16,891 nt of DNA, from contig DBCQ01000029.1 of NCBI GenBank assembly GCA_002293155.1, positions 1-16,891 on the forward strand, given 5' to 3'. The notes under the pieces are model-generated. The model made no database searches. It had not been told where the DNA came from and saw nothing but the letters and a program-made list of their open reading frames with translations. Shown piece after piece: positions 6,200-15,436 of the stretch. The stretch comes from Burkholderiales bacterium UBA954 (GTDB lineage Bacteria; Pseudomonadota; Gammaproteobacteria; Burkholderiales; Burkholderiaceae_A). Position numbers and translations under genes: made by a program. How positions within the stretch are numbered: position 1 is the first letter of the stretch; every line of letters begins with the position of its first letter.

Positions 6200-8995
6200 T
6201 CATGAGAGTCTGCCGTGGCAACTCTTGAATTTCTTTCCTGAGCCACACGGACAGGGATCATTACGCCCAACTTTTGGCTCAGTTCGCCGAACGGGCATTA
6301 CGGCTGAGTCTCCCGAGTCTCCAGACTCAGCTGGCCCCGGCCTGCTCGCTCCTGTCGGTGTCTGAGCCGCCAACGCCAACGCCTCAGGATCCGCGCCCGC
6401 GAGGGCTGCTTGCGCGTCGAAATCCGCATGCTGATACTGAACGCCAGTTAGCTGGGCCGCCTGCGGAACGATATCAGCAACCTGCTCCGGACTCTGAATC
6501 TCAACATTCATGAGCACCTTCGTGACGTCTAGACGAATTCGATCGAGAGTCTGCTCAAACAATGCGAATGCCTCGCGCTTATACTCTTGTTTAGGATTTT
6601 TCTGAGCGTAGCCACGCAGATGAATACCCTGCCGTAGATGGTCAAGGGCTGCCAGATGTTCACGCCATGTCGAATCAATTGACTGCAATAAAACCGAGCG
6701 CTCGAACTGATTAAAGGGCTCACGGCCTACCGGAGAGACTTTATCGGCATAGGCTTGGTCAGCGGCCTGAAGCACGGCCGATAAAATTCCTTCATCATCA
6801 AGCGACTGATCGGCTGCAGCTCTCGACTGAACATCAACGGACAAACGCCAGTCTGACTGCAAGGCCTGTTCAAGGCCGGGCAGATCCCACTGCTCTTCAA
6901 CGCTTTCTGCCGGAACATGTTCCCGGACGACCGCCTGCATCATGCCGTGACGCAAATTCTGAACGAGACCCGAGAGATCGCTACTCTCTAAAATCTCATT
7001 GCGTTGACTGTAGATAATTTTTCTCTGCTCATTGGCGACGTCGTCATACTCCAAGAGCTGCTTGCGCATATCAAAGTTTCGGTTTTCTACCTTACGCTGC
7101 GCTGATTCAATCGAACGAGACACCATGCCGGCCTCAATCGGTTCGCCATGCGGGACGCCCAGCCGATTCATGATGGCCTTCATCCTGTCGCCCGCAAAAA
7201 TCCGCAACAAGGGGTCGTCCATAGAGAGGTAAAAGCGCGACGACCCAGGGTCGCCCTGTCGGCCTGAGCGGCCGCGCAGCTGATTATCAATCCGCCGGGA
7301 CTCGTGACGCTCAGTACCAATGATATGAAGGCCTCCGGCAGAAATCACTTGTGCATGAAGCGCATGCCACTCGGCCCTCAGCTGCTCCGTTTGGGCCTGT
7401 CGGTCTGAGGCTGTTAGGGCCTCAGTCGCATTGAGAAAATCCACTTGCTTTTCAACATTACCCCCGAGAACAATATCCGTACCGCGGCCCGCCATATTAG
7501 TCGCGATGGTGATCATCCCCGGCCGGCCCGCCTGCGCAACAATCTGGGCCTCACGTTCATGCTGCTTTGCATTGAGTACCTGGTGAGCGAGCTTTTCCTT
7601 ATTAAGCATTCCCGACAGACGCTCGGAATTCTCAATTGAGGTGGTCCCCACCAGGATTGGCTGTCCATGGCCATGGCGCTCCTGAATATCTCTCAGAATT
7701 GCCTCAAACTTTTCCTCTTCTGATTTGTAGATCTGATCCTGTAAATCGAGCCTCACCATCGGCCGATGAGTCGGAATGACGACGGTCTCTAAACCATAGA
7801 TCTGCTGAAACTCGTAGGCCTCGGTATCGGCCGTTCCCGTCATACCCGATAGCTTTTCGTACATGCGGAAATAATTCTGAAAGGTAATCGAGGCGAGTGT
7901 CTGATTCTCCGCCTCAATCTCTACGGACTCTTTCGCCTCAATTGATTGATGTAACCCCTCTGACCAACGCCGACCCGGCATCAAACGGCCTGTGAATTCG
8001 TCGACAATAATGACCTTGCCACCCTGAACAACATAGTGCTGATCTTTGAAAAATAAGGTGTGTGCCCGCAGTGCGGAGGTTAAGTGATGGAGTAGTGAAA
8101 TATGGGCCGGATCATAGAGACTCGCTCCCGCTGCCAGCAGCCCCATTTCTGCCAATAGCTCCTCACAGCGCTCAAATCCCAGCTCTGAGAGAAACACCTG
8201 TCGGGCCTTCTCATCAACCCAGTAGTGGCCGGGTGACTCCTCTGAGGCCTGCGGCTGGAGCGCTGCCGGTACCGAGTTTAGAACCTGATAGAGGTCAATC
8301 TGATCATCGGCGTGACCGGAAATAATCAACGGAGTGCGGGCCTCGTCAATCAGAATTGAATCCACCTCATCGACGATCGCAAATCCGAGTCCCCGCTGGA
8401 CACGATTGGCCTTGTCCACCACCATATTGTCGCGAAGGTAATCAAACCCAAATTCGTTATTCGTTCCGTATGTGATGTCGCAGGCATAGGCAGCCTGCTT
8501 CTCCGAATGTTCAAGCCGTGAGAGATTCGTTCCAACCGTTAGGCCAAGAAATTCGTAGAGCTTTCCCATCCAGGTTGCATCGCGCTCTGCGAGGTAATCG
8601 TTCACCGTCACCACGTGAACTCCCTTACCCACCAGCGCATTGAGATAGGCCGGCAACGTGGCCACCAAGGTCTTACCCTCGCCGGTTCGCATCTCAGAAA
8701 TCTTGCCGTCATTGAGGACCATTGCACCGATGAGCTGTACATCAAAGTGCCGCATTGCCAGCGACCGTCTGCCCGCCTCACGGCAGACAGCAAAGGCTTC
8801 AACAAGAAGGCTATCTAACGCCTGACCTTGCTGAAGACGAGTTTTAAATTCCTGAGTCTTTGCGCGTAGTGCCTGATCGGATAAGGACTGGAGCCCTGGC
8901 TCCAGTGCGTTAATCGCGGCGACGCGCTGGCCGTACGCTTTGACAAGCCGATCGTTTCGGCTGCCGAACATTTTCTTAAGGAATTGGTCAATCAT
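6200..8995 (-). CDS. secA: Preprotein translocase ATPase SecA
   Basis: SecA is the ATP-driven motor that pushes unfolded preproteins through SecYEG. The protein has 931 residues from ATG 8995. A TTG at 9001 would add two residues, but the N-terminus [16 protein letters not shown] fits the family from the ATG. Walker A MRTGEGKT is at about 102-109 and the DEVD Walker B at about 209-212. The preprotein cross-linking domain follows, then the second nucleotide-binding domain with [11 protein letters not shown] and [20 protein letters not shown]. The helical wing and scaffold come next. A Gly/Ala/Ser-rich linker precedes the C-terminal zinc motif [13 protein letters not shown], which binds SecB and phospholipids. 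No secM-like gene lies upstream on this strand, so SecM-type translational control is not expected. The promoter must lie within or across the divergent dciA-like gene. Confidence 0.98.
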   Translation of the reverse strand: MIDQFLKKMFGSRNDRLVKAYGQRVAAINALEPGLQSLSDQALRAKTQEFKTRLQQGQALDSLLVEAFAVCREAGRRSLAMRHFDVQLIGAMVLNDGKISEMRTGEGKTLVATLPAYLNALVGKGVHVVTVNDYLAERDATWMGKLYEFLGLTVGTNLSRLEHSEKQAAYACDITYGTNNEFGFDYLRDNMVVDKANRVQRGLGFAIVDEVDSILIDEARTPLIISGHADDQIDLYQVLNSVPAALQPQASEESPGHYWVDEKARQVFLSELGFERCEELLAEMGLLAAGASLYDPAHISLLHHLTSALRAHTLFFKDQHYVVQGGKVIIVDEFTGRLMPGRRWSEGLHQSIEAKESVEIEAENQTLASITFQNYFRMYEKLSGMTGTADTEAYEFQQIYGLETVVIPTHRPMVRLDLQDQIYKSEEEKFEAILRDIQERHGHGQPILVGTTSIENSERLSGMLNKEKLAHQVLNAKQHEREAQIVAQAGRPGMITIATNMAGRGTDIVLGGNVEKQVDFLNATEALTASDRQAQTEQLRAEWHALHAQVISAGGLHIIGTERHESRRIDNQLRGRSGRQGDPGSSRFYLSMDDPLLRIFAGDRMKAIMNRLGVPHGEPIEAGMVSRSIESAQRKVENRNFDMRKQLLEYDDVANEQRKIIYSQRNEILESSDLSGLVQNLRHGMMQAVVREHVPAESVEEQWDLPGLEQALQSDWRLSVDVQSRAAADQSLDDEGILSAVLQAADQAYADKVSPVGREPFNQFERSVLLQSIDSTWREHLAALDHLRQGIHLRGYAQKNPKQEYKREAFALFEQTLDRIRLDVTKVLMNVEIQSPEQVADIVPQAAQLTGVQYQHADFDAQAALAGADPEALALAAQTPTGASRPGPAESGDSGDSAVMPVRRTEPKVGRNDPCPCGSGKKFKSCHGRLS

Positions 8996-9012
8996 GGGCA
9001 AAAGATCTTAGC

Positions 9013-9492
9013 ATGGGGGGTATGAATGCCCCTTTCTTCAAAACCCTGCGCGATGCCCTCACCGGATCGCCCGACTGGGCCGCCCTGGATCGGGGCTGGC
9101 GGGAGAGTGAAGGCCTTCGGGAGGCCCTTGAAAAACAGCTGCCGCCCCCGATGATAGAGCAGGTACTGCAGATTCGTCGCAGCGACCCCGCGCAAGGCAT
9201 TCGTGGCAGCCAGGTGACGGTCGTGACCACCACCGCGTCTGCTGCCGCAAAAATTCGGCTAACCCTTGCAGACTGGCCCAACGAATTAAGGCGGGAAGGT
9301 TGGGGAATCCAGAGCGTGCGTGTGCTGGCACAACGAATTCAAGACATTGCCCACCCCGATAAGGTTCGGCCCAATCGGGCGCCTATCCCGGCAGTCGTAA
9401 AACAAGGGTTTGCGCAGCTCTCGTCAGAGGTATCGAGCGAACCCCTACGCGCGGCATTGTCTCGAATCTCTCGTCGGGGAAAAGCCCTCTAA
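9013..9492 (+). CDS. DciA/DUF721-family protein
   Basis: This is a small basic protein of 159 residues, probably of the DciA family, whose studied members help load the replicative helicase DnaB. Family-like features are [13 protein letters not shown] (39-51), a short beta region [28 protein letters not shown] (67-94), the strand [11 protein letters not shown], and a C-terminal helix ending [15 protein letters not shown] (142-156). The position between lpxC and secA supports this, since DUF721 genes occupy the same place in other betaproteobacteria. It is the only plus-strand gene between 3646 and the right end. Start choice is uncertain: ATG 9013 and ATG 9022 are both possible, and the G-run before the second is too close to be a good ribosome site. 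Its stop overlaps the lpxC stop by 4 bp. The helicase-loading role is by family only. Confidence 0.7.
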   Translation: MGGMNAPFFKTLRDALTGSPDWAALDRGWRESEGLREALEKQLPPPMIEQVLQIRRSDPAQGIRGSQVTVVTTTASAAAKIRLTLADWPNELRREGWGIQSVRVLAQRIQDIAHPDKVRPNRAPIPAVVKQGFAQLSSEVSSEPLRAALSRISRRGKAL

Positions 9493-10400
9493 GCCCAGCT
9501 CCACTGCCTCGACCACGCCACAGGTGCATGCTCTAAGTCTTCAAAGGTTCTCTCACGCCAGGCACTCGGTGTTTCCATAAGCTTTCGAAGCAGTAAATTA
9601 TTTAACGCATGACCAGATTTGTAGGCGGTATAGCGGGCCATCAAGGGATTGCCCAAGAGGTAGAGATCGCCAATCGCATCAAGTGCCTTGTGCATTGCAA
9701 ACTCATTGGGTTGTCGCAGTGCGCCCGCATTCAATACCCGTACCTCATCCATCACAATTGCATTGTCGAGACTGCCGCCGAGCGCCAACCCCTTCGATCG
9801 CAGAAGATCGACATCACTGACAAAGCCGAAGGTGCGCGCCCGAGCAATGTCATCAACAAACGATGTATCTGCAAAATCAATGGCCACCTGCTGTCCCGTG
9901 GTGTCGACGGCCGCGTGATTAAAATCAATCGTAAATTCCAATCGAAACCCGAAGAATGGCTCAAGACGAGCCCACTTTTCTCCCTGGCGTACCTCAATGC
10001 AGGACAACACTTCAACAAATCGTTTGGGCGCCCGCTGCTCCTCGACGCCGGCAGCATGAAGCAGATAGACAAAGGTCGCCGCGCTTCCGTCCATGATCGG
10101 GATTTCCGGGGCATCAACCTCAACAATAGCGTTATCAATTCCAAGCCCAGATAGCGCAGACATCAGGTGCTCTACGGTAGCTACTTTTAAATCGCCATCG
10201 GAGAGCGTTGATGCAAGACGGGTATCTCCGACTGCAGCCGCACGAGAGCGAATGTCTCGTGCTGGAGCGACATCGATCCTGCGAAATACAATCCCGTGAT
10301 CGGAAGGGGCAGGCTTTAGAGAAAGAGTCACTGGGACGCCACTGTGTAAGCCAATACCCCGCGCGCTGACCGTTTGGCCAAGCGTCCTTTGCCGCAACAT
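9489..10400 (-). CDS. lpxC: UDP-3-O-acyl-N-acetylglucosamine deacetylase
   Basis: LpxC is the zinc deacetylase that makes the first committed step of lipid A synthesis, so the organism has a Gram-negative outer membrane. The 303 residues are almost the E. coli length. Zinc ligands are visible as His78 (VEHLMSAL), His237 and Asp241 (HKALD), with catalytic Glu77 next to His78 and the conserved His264 in SGHALNN. The N-terminus [19 protein letters not shown] and the [11 protein letters not shown] segment are typical. ATG 10400 follows the peroxiredoxin stop by 2 bp, so expression is probably coupled to that gene rather than directly to ftsZ. The stop codon overlaps the end of the oppositely directed dciA-like gene. 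E. coli controls LpxC by FtsH proteolysis through a C-terminal tail; nothing here shows whether that applies. Confidence 0.97.
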   Translation of the reverse strand: MLRQRTLGQTVSARGIGLHSGVPVTLSLKPAPSDHGIVFRRIDVAPARDIRSRAAAVGDTRLASTLSDGDLKVATVEHLMSALSGLGIDNAIVEVDAPEIPIMDGSAATFVYLLHAAGVEEQRAPKRFVEVLSCIEVRQGEKWARLEPFFGFRLEFTIDFNHAAVDTTGQQVAIDFADTSFVDDIARARTFGFVSDVDLLRSKGLALGGSLDNAIVMDEVRVLNAGALRQPNEFAMHKALDAIGDLYLLGNPLMARYTAYKSGHALNNLLLRKLMETPSAWRERTFEDLEHAPVAWSRQWSWA

Positions 10401-10402
10401 CG

Positions 10403-10906
10403 TTAGAGTTTAGCCAAGACCGCTTCCGCGCTACTCACCTCGAACTGTCCTGGCGCCTCGACTGCCAGGTGCTTGACGATGCCGTTGTCTACAATCATGG
10501 CGTAGCGATTAGAGCGCACACCCATTCCGCGGGCAGTGAGATCCAAAATGAGGTCGACAGCTTTAGAGAACTCTGCGTTACCGTCCCCCATCATGCGTAC
10601 CTTACCTTTCGCACCAAGTTCACGGCCCCAAGAGCCCATCACAAAAGCATCGTTAACACTAACGCACCAGACTTCGTCGACACCTTTTGCCTTTAGCTGA
10701 TCCCGATGAGCTACAAAGCCGGGTACATGTTTTGCTGAGCACGTCGGGGTGTAGGCGCCCGGAAGACCAAAAATCACGACTTTCTTGCCTTTGATGAGAT
10801 CTGCAACCTGAAACGCATTCGGGCCAATACTGCAGCCACCAGTTTCTTCATCAAAAAACTCGTACAAGGTTGCGTTGGGTAAGGCTTGACCGATTTGGAT
10901 AGGCAT
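10403..10906 (-). CDS. Prx5-type peroxiredoxin
   Basis: This is a thiol peroxidase of the atypical Prx5 class, which reduces hydrogen peroxide and organic hydroperoxides in the cytosol using a thiol donor. The peroxidatic site is [18 protein letters not shown], with Cys56. Other cysteines are Cys25 and Cys81, and I cannot tell whether either is a resolving cysteine. The protein has 167 residues, a normal single-domain length with no fused glutaredoxin. Translation start is well supported: AAGGAG at 10919-10914 lies 7 bases before ATG 10906. An extended -10-like TGGCATAGT lies just upstream, abutting the ftsZ terminator, but lacks a -35. The position between ftsZ and lpxC matches what I recall from Burkholderia-type genomes. 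The link to lipid A synthesis is inferred from the 2 bp spacing only. Confidence 0.93.
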   Translation of the reverse strand: MPIQIGQALPNATLYEFFDEETGGCSIGPNAFQVADLIKGKKVVIFGLPGAYTPTCSAKHVPGFVAHRDQLKAKGVDEVWCVSVNDAFVMGSWGRELGAKGKVRMMGDGNAEFSKAVDLILDLTARGMGVRSNRYAMIVDNGIVKHLAVEAPGQFEVSSAEAVLAKL

Positions 10907-10941
10907 TCGTTTACTCCTTGTTGAAAACCTAAGACTATGCC

Positions 10942-10974
10942 AAAAAAAGAAAGGCCCGGGGGCATCGGGCCTTT
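10942..10974 (-). terminator. Intrinsic terminator after ftsZ
   Basis: A perfect 9 bp stem (10950-10958 with 10966-10974) encloses a 7-base loop. On the minus strand it is followed by a T-rich tract (complement of 10942-10949). The stem is mostly GC. It lies 108 bases past the ftsZ stop and before the peroxiredoxin start, so it should end or reduce transcription of the division operon. The 3' region 10975-11082 has no gene. Just after the ftsZ stop a small inverted repeat (ACTTAG, 4-base loop, CTAAGT; 11055-11070) is present. Confidence 0.9.
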
Positions 10975-11082
10975 TCTCGAGGCAAAAAACCTCAGCTGCA
11001 GCAGAGATCCGCGCTGATCAGGCCGCATGATCGACCTGCCGCAACCGCCAACTGACTTAGAAGACTAAGTTCGTCCCCCCAC

Positions 11083-12336
11083 TTAATCCGCTTGCTTGCG
11101 CAAGAAGGCGGGGATATCAAGTCGATCAATGCCACTCTCCGTCATTGCCTCGACGCGAGCAGCCGCCTGACTTCTCGGATCACGCCATACGGTTGGCTGA
11201 TCATATTGACTGTAATCCGTTGAGGGCATCACCGGGGAAGCACCCTGACCCGCTAAGGCCCCGCCGATCTGGGCGCCAAAACCTCCGACCGCAGCCGTTC
11301 CAGGAGGAAATCCGACGTTATCGGTCCCTGTACGGGGGATGGCCGCTGGCGATGCAGTGTGGACGAGGGTCGGCCCAGCCTTACGGTGTCGGCCAAGGCC
11401 CGTTGCAACCACAGTTACGCGTACCTGATCCCCGAGGCTGTCATCGTAGACCGTACCAAGAATAATCGTCGCGTCTTCTGCGGCAAATGCACGAATAGTC
11501 TCCATCGCCACACGAGTTTCACGCAGCTTGAGTTCACGACTCGCCGTAATGTTGACAAGGATTCCACGAGCTCCTGAAAGGTCAACCCCCTCAAGTAGCG
11601 GACTCTGCACCGCATTCTCCGCAGCAAGGCGCGCACGATCTCCCCCTGCAGCCATTGCAGTTCCCATCATGGCTTTGCCTTGCTCACCCATAACAGTCTT
11701 TACGTCTTCAAAATCGACGTTGACCAGCCCCTCAACATTGATAATCTCGGCAATCCCTGCAACAGCATTATTTAAAACATCATCCGCCGCGGCAAACGCC
11801 TCAATCTGCGTGATGTCGTCGCCTAAAACCTCCTCGAGCTTCTCATTGAGCACGATAATCAGAGAGTCAACACGGCCCTCAAGCTCGGAGAGCCCATGCT
11901 CGGCGGCATTTTCTCGGCGTACGCCCTCAAAGCTAAAGGGTTTGGTGACCACTGCAACTGTAAGTGCGCCGAGTTCCTTTGCAATTTCGGCAACAACGGG
12001 GGCTGCCCCCGTTCCTGTGCCACCGCCCATACCCGCGGTAATAAAGACCATATGGGCACCGCGAAGGGCATCGGCAATTCGGTCCCGGTCCTGTTCGGCA
12101 GCCGCACGCCCCGCCTCAGGTTTTGCCCCCGCACCAAGGCCTGTACCTCCGATCTGCAGAGTGCTTGAGGCTTTAGACTTCGCAAGCGCCTGCGCATCAG
12201 TATTAATACAGATAAATTCAACACCCTGAACTCCGCGGGCGACCATGTGGTTGACAGCGTTGCCGCCAGCACCCCCCACACCCACGACCTTGATATTGGT
12301 GCCCTGGGTTTCTGTTTCAAACATTTCGAACGTCAT
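11083..12336 (-). CDS. ftsZ: Cell division protein FtsZ
   Basis: FtsZ is the tubulin-like GTPase that polymerises into the division ring. The 417 residues include the N-terminal VVGVGGAGGNAVNHM strand and loop (17-31), the tubulin signature GGGTGTG (104-110), and the catalytic T7 loop NVDFED (206-211). A Gly/Ala/Pro-rich flexible linker spans about 320-403, and the conserved C-terminal peptide RLDIPAFLRKQAD (405-417) binds FtsA, ZapD and other partners. ATG 12336 is preceded by a strong AGGAGG (12346-12341), and its MTFEMFETETQGT beginning matches betaproteobacterial FtsZ. The gap to ftsA is 19 bp. A strong terminator lies downstream. Internal promoters in ftsA, known from other species, could not be identified by eye. 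Confidence 0.98.
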   Translation of the reverse strand: MTFEMFETETQGTNIKVVGVGGAGGNAVNHMVARGVQGVEFICINTDAQALAKSKASSTLQIGGTGLGAGAKPEAGRAAAEQDRDRIADALRGAHMVFITAGMGGGTGTGAAPVVAEIAKELGALTVAVVTKPFSFEGVRRENAAEHGLSELEGRVDSLIIVLNEKLEEVLGDDITQIEAFAAADDVLNNAVAGIAEIINVEGLVNVDFEDVKTVMGEQGKAMMGTAMAAGGDRARLAAENAVQSPLLEGVDLSGARGILVNITASRELKLRETRVAMETIRAFAAEDATIILGTVYDDSLGDQVRVTVVATGLGRHRKAGPTLVHTASPAAIPRTGTDNVGFPPGTAAVGGFGAQIGGALAGQGASPVMPSTDYSQYDQPTVWRDPRSQAAARVEAMTESGIDRLDIPAFLRKQAD

Positions 12337-12355
12337 AAAGCCTCCTGATCAGAAA

Positions 12356-13588
12356 TTAAAAGTTCCCCACAAACCACGCCTTCATCCGCGCAAGGGTGTC
12401 CTTGAACGAACCAGTACTCTGGTCATCCTTGCGGCCCCGGATCCATTGATTCCGCGCCTCTTCCAGCAGGCCCATCGCCGTAGAGAAGCGCGGATTGCCA
12501 ATCACATCAGAAAGATTTCCGCGATACGCGGGCATTCCGACGCGCACCTGTTTTAAAAAGACGTCCTCGCCAAGTTCGACCATTCCCGGCAGCATTGCGC
12601 TACCCCCCGTCAGGACCACCCCCGAGGACAACAACTCCTCGTAACCGGATTCACGAATAACGTGTTGCACCAAAGAGAAGAGCTCCTCGATACGGGGCTC
12701 AATGACGGCAGCAAGCGCCTGCCGAGATAACTGTCGGGGCGCGCGGTCCCCAAGCCCGGGCACCTCAAACCAAGCCTGCGGATCCGCAAGGGCTTGTTTT
12801 GCAATTCCATGACGGATTTTGATCGCCTCAGCCTCGTCAGTGGGCGTCCTTAATGCCATTGCAATGTCATTGGTAACCTGATCTCCGGCGATCGGTATCA
12901 CCGCGGTATGTCGAATGGCACCACCCGAGAAGATCGCAATATCTGTTGTTCCGCCACCGATATCGACAAGGGCTACGCCTAGATCTTTTTCATCTTTCGT
13001 CAAGACTGCATGACTCGAGGCAAGCGGCTGCAGAATTAACTCATTGACCTCTAAGCCACATCGACGAATACATTTCACGATATTCTGTGCTGCACTGACC
13101 GAACCCGTGACGATGTGAACCCGGACTTCAAGCCGAACTCCACTCATTCCAAGGGGCTGGCGAACATCATCTTGTCCGTCAATCATAAATTCTTGTGGCA
13201 ACACATGAAGCACCTGCTGATCTGATGGGACGCTGACAGCAGTGGCCGTCTCGATGACCCGTTCAACATCCGTCGGGGAGACTTCCTTGTCTTTGATGGC
13301 CACCATTCCCGTAGAGTTGAAACTCCGGATATGGCTTCCCGCAATTCCGGTCCAGACAGCAGCAATCTTGCAATCCGCCATCAATTCGGCATCTTCGAGT
13401 GATTTCTGAATCGACTGGACTGTTGTGTCGATGTTGACCACGACACCCTTTTTTAATCCCTCGCAATCTGCCTGCCCAAGGCCAATCACCTCAAGCCGCC
13501 CATCGGCCAGGATCTCGGCGACAACAGTGACAATCTTTGAAGTGCCGATATCCAATCCGACAATTAGGTTTTTTGTTTCGCGTGTCAT
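12356..13588 (-). CDS. ftsA: Cell division protein FtsA
   Basis: FtsA is an actin-fold ATPase that tethers FtsZ to the inner membrane and recruits later divisome proteins. The 410 residues carry the phosphate-1 loop VGLDIGTSK (10-18), the phosphate-2 loop VDIGGGTTD (208-216) and the adenosine motif VVLTGGSAMLPG (324-335). The 1C-like domain lies between the first two. The last residues (about 396-410, TLARMKAWFVGNF) form the amphipathic membrane-targeting helix. The frame extends to a TTG at 13606, but ATG 13588 is better: a GAGAGG element lies 6 bases upstream and the MTRETKNLIVGLD beginning fits the family. It follows ftsQ by 34 bp and precedes ftsZ by 19 bp. Confidence 0.97.
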   Translation of the reverse strand: MTRETKNLIVGLDIGTSKIVTVVAEILADGRLEVIGLGQADCEGLKKGVVVNIDTTVQSIQKSLEDAELMADCKIAAVWTGIAGSHIRSFNSTGMVAIKDKEVSPTDVERVIETATAVSVPSDQQVLHVLPQEFMIDGQDDVRQPLGMSGVRLEVRVHIVTGSVSAAQNIVKCIRRCGLEVNELILQPLASSHAVLTKDEKDLGVALVDIGGGTTDIAIFSGGAIRHTAVIPIAGDQVTNDIAMALRTPTDEAEAIKIRHGIAKQALADPQAWFEVPGLGDRAPRQLSRQALAAVIEPRIEELFSLVQHVIRESGYEELLSSGVVLTGGSAMLPGMVELGEDVFLKQVRVGMPAYRGNLSDVIGNPRFSTAMGLLEEARNQWIRGRKDDQSTGSFKDTLARMKAWFVGNF

Positions 13589-13622
13589 AGGCCGCCTCTC
13601 TGACAATCAGAACGAAAAGTGG

Positions 13623-14450
13623 TCATGTCTGCACTCCAATACATAAAGGTTTGGATTGATTTACCTCTGCAATACTCACTCCAACGAGCGGGGCAAAGGC
13701 GTAACCCGTTGCGTAACGAAGATCAGCCCGCATCGCAACTAGGTCCTCACGAGGACGCCTTAATTTTTCCGTTAGCCAGGGTTGAGTCTTCACAAACATC
13801 CGGACCCGCTCCTCTGCCGAAGTTGCTAAGGTGTCTCGGCCAAGTTCGAGAGTCAGCCCTCCCGTCAGCTCGACCGTCCACGCATACTGTTCGGATAACG
13901 TCACCGACCGCAACGGACGGTTCAGTGGCGCGAGCCACTGGCTTAACTGTCTCGTGCGTTCTAGCACCCACTGCTGGCTACCCGGGGGGCCGAATAACGA
14001 CACCAGTCCGCAGCTCGCATCATGATCCGCCGCGAGACCCGAAAAAGTCTCGCCGCGATCGTTGACCAGATGCCCATTTGGCCACATGGCGACCGCCCGC
14101 TGCTCTTCAATTCGAACCAATAAACGATTCGGCCAGATTCGTCGGACCGTTGCACTGCGCACCCAAGGAATTGCTTGAATTGCTTGGTGGACCGGCCGGA
14201 GATTGGTTGACAATACCGTTCCATTGAGAGCCTCTACGATTGCCGCATGAATCTGGGGGGCTGAGACATGTCTAAGCGCTCCTCCCATGGGCTCCACAAT
14301 GACTCGCTTAACAACGAATACCGGCCTATTGGCCATCCAAACGGCGACAGACACGAGCAGAATCAGGATCGAACACAGCAGCAGTAAACCGGAAAAACGA
14401 TTCAGCTGCGGCGGCGAATGCCAGAAATCCCGAAGTGCGACGCTGCTCAC
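13623..14450 (-). CDS. ftsQ: Cell division protein FtsQ
   Basis: FtsQ is a bitopic inner-membrane divisome protein that binds FtsB and FtsL in the periplasm. The frame is open to an ATG at 14492, but the preferred start is GTG 14450. This overlaps the ddl stop (GTGA) and has a GGAG about 10 bases upstream, giving 275 residues. A short cytoplasmic part (FWHSPPQLNR) is followed by one transmembrane helix at about 20-40. The POTRA domain lies at about 43-113 (VFVVKRVIVEP to VRRIWPNRLLVRIEE), and the periplasmic beta domain includes RLLVRIEEQRAVAMW and the ELTGGLTLELGRD strands. The short WH-PQLN cytoplasmic tail resembles betaproteobacterial FtsQ. Sequence conservation in this family is low, so assignment rests on domain order and position between ddl and ftsA. 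Confidence 0.93.
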   Translation of the reverse strand: MSSVALRDFWHSPPQLNRFSGLLLLCSILILLVSVAVWMANRPVFVVKRVIVEPMGGALRHVSAPQIHAAIVEALNGTVLSTNLRPVHQAIQAIPWVRSATVRRIWPNRLLVRIEEQRAVAMWPNGHLVNDRGETFSGLAADHDASCGLVSLFGPPGSQQWVLERTRQLSQWLAPLNRPLRSVTLSEQYAWTVELTGGLTLELGRDTLATSAEERVRMFVKTQPWLTEKLRRPREDLVAMRADLRYATGYAFAPLVGVSIAEVNQSKPLCIGVQT

Positions 14451-15436
14451 TCTGTCCGCTCCGTTTTCAGGGCTGCGGTTGCAGTAATGCATAAGACCAA
14501 CTGCTCATAGGAAAAGCCCGCCTGGGCTGCGGCCATCGGCACCAAGGAGTGGTCTGTCATTCCCGGAGAGGTATTGATCTCTAACAATGTCGGCGCTTGA
14601 GATTCCCCCCACATCAGGTCAACCCGCGCCCATCCAGCGCAGCCCACTGCCTGGAATGCGGCAACCGATAAGGCCCGCATCTCTGTCTCGAGGTCTGGGC
14701 TAATGGGTGCTGGGCATCGGTACTTTGTCGCTGATCCGAAATATTTATTCTGATAATCGTATTGGCCTTGGGGGGCCACGATCTCAATGACCGGAAGGGC
14801 ATGACACTGCCCGGTTGGGGACTCCAACAAGGCACATGTAAACTCCCGGCCACTGATGAATTCTTCCGCGATAACCAATGGATCGAGTCTTTGCGCACAA
14901 TGCCATGCAGCCTCTAACTGGTCGGGCTGATCGACACGGGTGAACCCTAGAGAAGAGCCCTCGCGTGCCGGCTTTACGGCAAGAGGAAGCCCGGTTGTTG
15001 CAATAACTGCTTGCGGATCGCAGGACTGAGTCAGCGTACAGAATTTCGGCGTTGGTAAATCAAAACTTGACCAGATCCGTTTGGTCATCGGTTTGTCGAT
15101 GGCCAAGCCACTTGCCATAACGCCACTACCCGTATAGGGGATTCCAAATAACTCCAAGGCCCCCTGTACGGTGCCATCCTCACCGTAGCGGCCATGCAAG
15201 GCAATAAAAACCCGATCGACTTTCTCATCGAGAAGTGCTGAGATACTTCGCTGACCTGTATCAAATCCGAACGCGTCAACATTACAACGCTGCAACGCTG
15301 CCAAGACCCCCTCACCCGAGCGGATGGATATCTCGCGCTCTGCGGACACCCCCCCATAGAGAACCGCAACACGGCCAAGGTCTGAGCCACGCAAGCCCTT
15401 GATGAATGCATTGAGTGTGTCGAACGAGTGGGTCAT
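14447..15436 (-). CDS. ddl: D-alanine--D-alanine ligase
   Basis: Ddl joins two D-alanines in an ATP-dependent reaction, giving the dipeptide that ends the peptidoglycan stem. The ATP-grasp protein has 329 residues. Visible motifs are [17 protein letters not shown] (25-41), [12 protein letters not shown] (81-92), [23 protein letters not shown] and the metal-binding LEINTSPGM (285-293). The N-terminus has about 20 residues before the VAVLYGG strand, roughly 15 more than E. coli DdlB. ATG 15436 is still preferred because it overlaps the murC stop (ATGA). It lies next to murC with no murB between, unlike E. coli. This is the DdlB-type copy by position. Confidence 0.97.
   Translation of the reverse strand: MTHSFDTLNAFIKGLRGSDLGRVAVLYGGVSAEREISIRSGEGVLAALQRCNVDAFGFDTGQRSISALLDEKVDRVFIALHGRYGEDGTVQGALELFGIPYTGSGVMASGLAIDKPMTKRIWSSFDLPTPKFCTLTQSCDPQAVIATTGLPLAVKPAREGSSLGFTRVDQPDQLEAAWHCAQRLDPLVIAEEFISGREFTCALLESPTGQCHALPVIEIVAPQGQYDYQNKYFGSATKYRCPAPISPDLETEMRALSVAAFQAVGCAGWARVDLMWGESQAPTLLEINTSPGMTDHSLVPMAAAQAGFSYEQLVLCITATAALKTERTE

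Noticed and set aside
8996..9488. secM upstream of secA
   Set aside because: No minus-strand frame here has a signal peptide or an arrest-like FxxxxWIxxxxGIRAGP motif; the space is used by the opposite-strand gene.
9609..10154. 181-codon plus-strand frame within lpxC
   Set aside because: It is antisense to an lpxC gene with all zinc ligands intact, and its translation shows no family features.
11528..12229. 233-codon plus-strand open frame antisense to ftsZ
   Set aside because: It is Ser/Ala/Pro-rich, has no recognisable motif, and lies wholly within a certain ftsZ gene; it reflects codon bias on the opposite strand.
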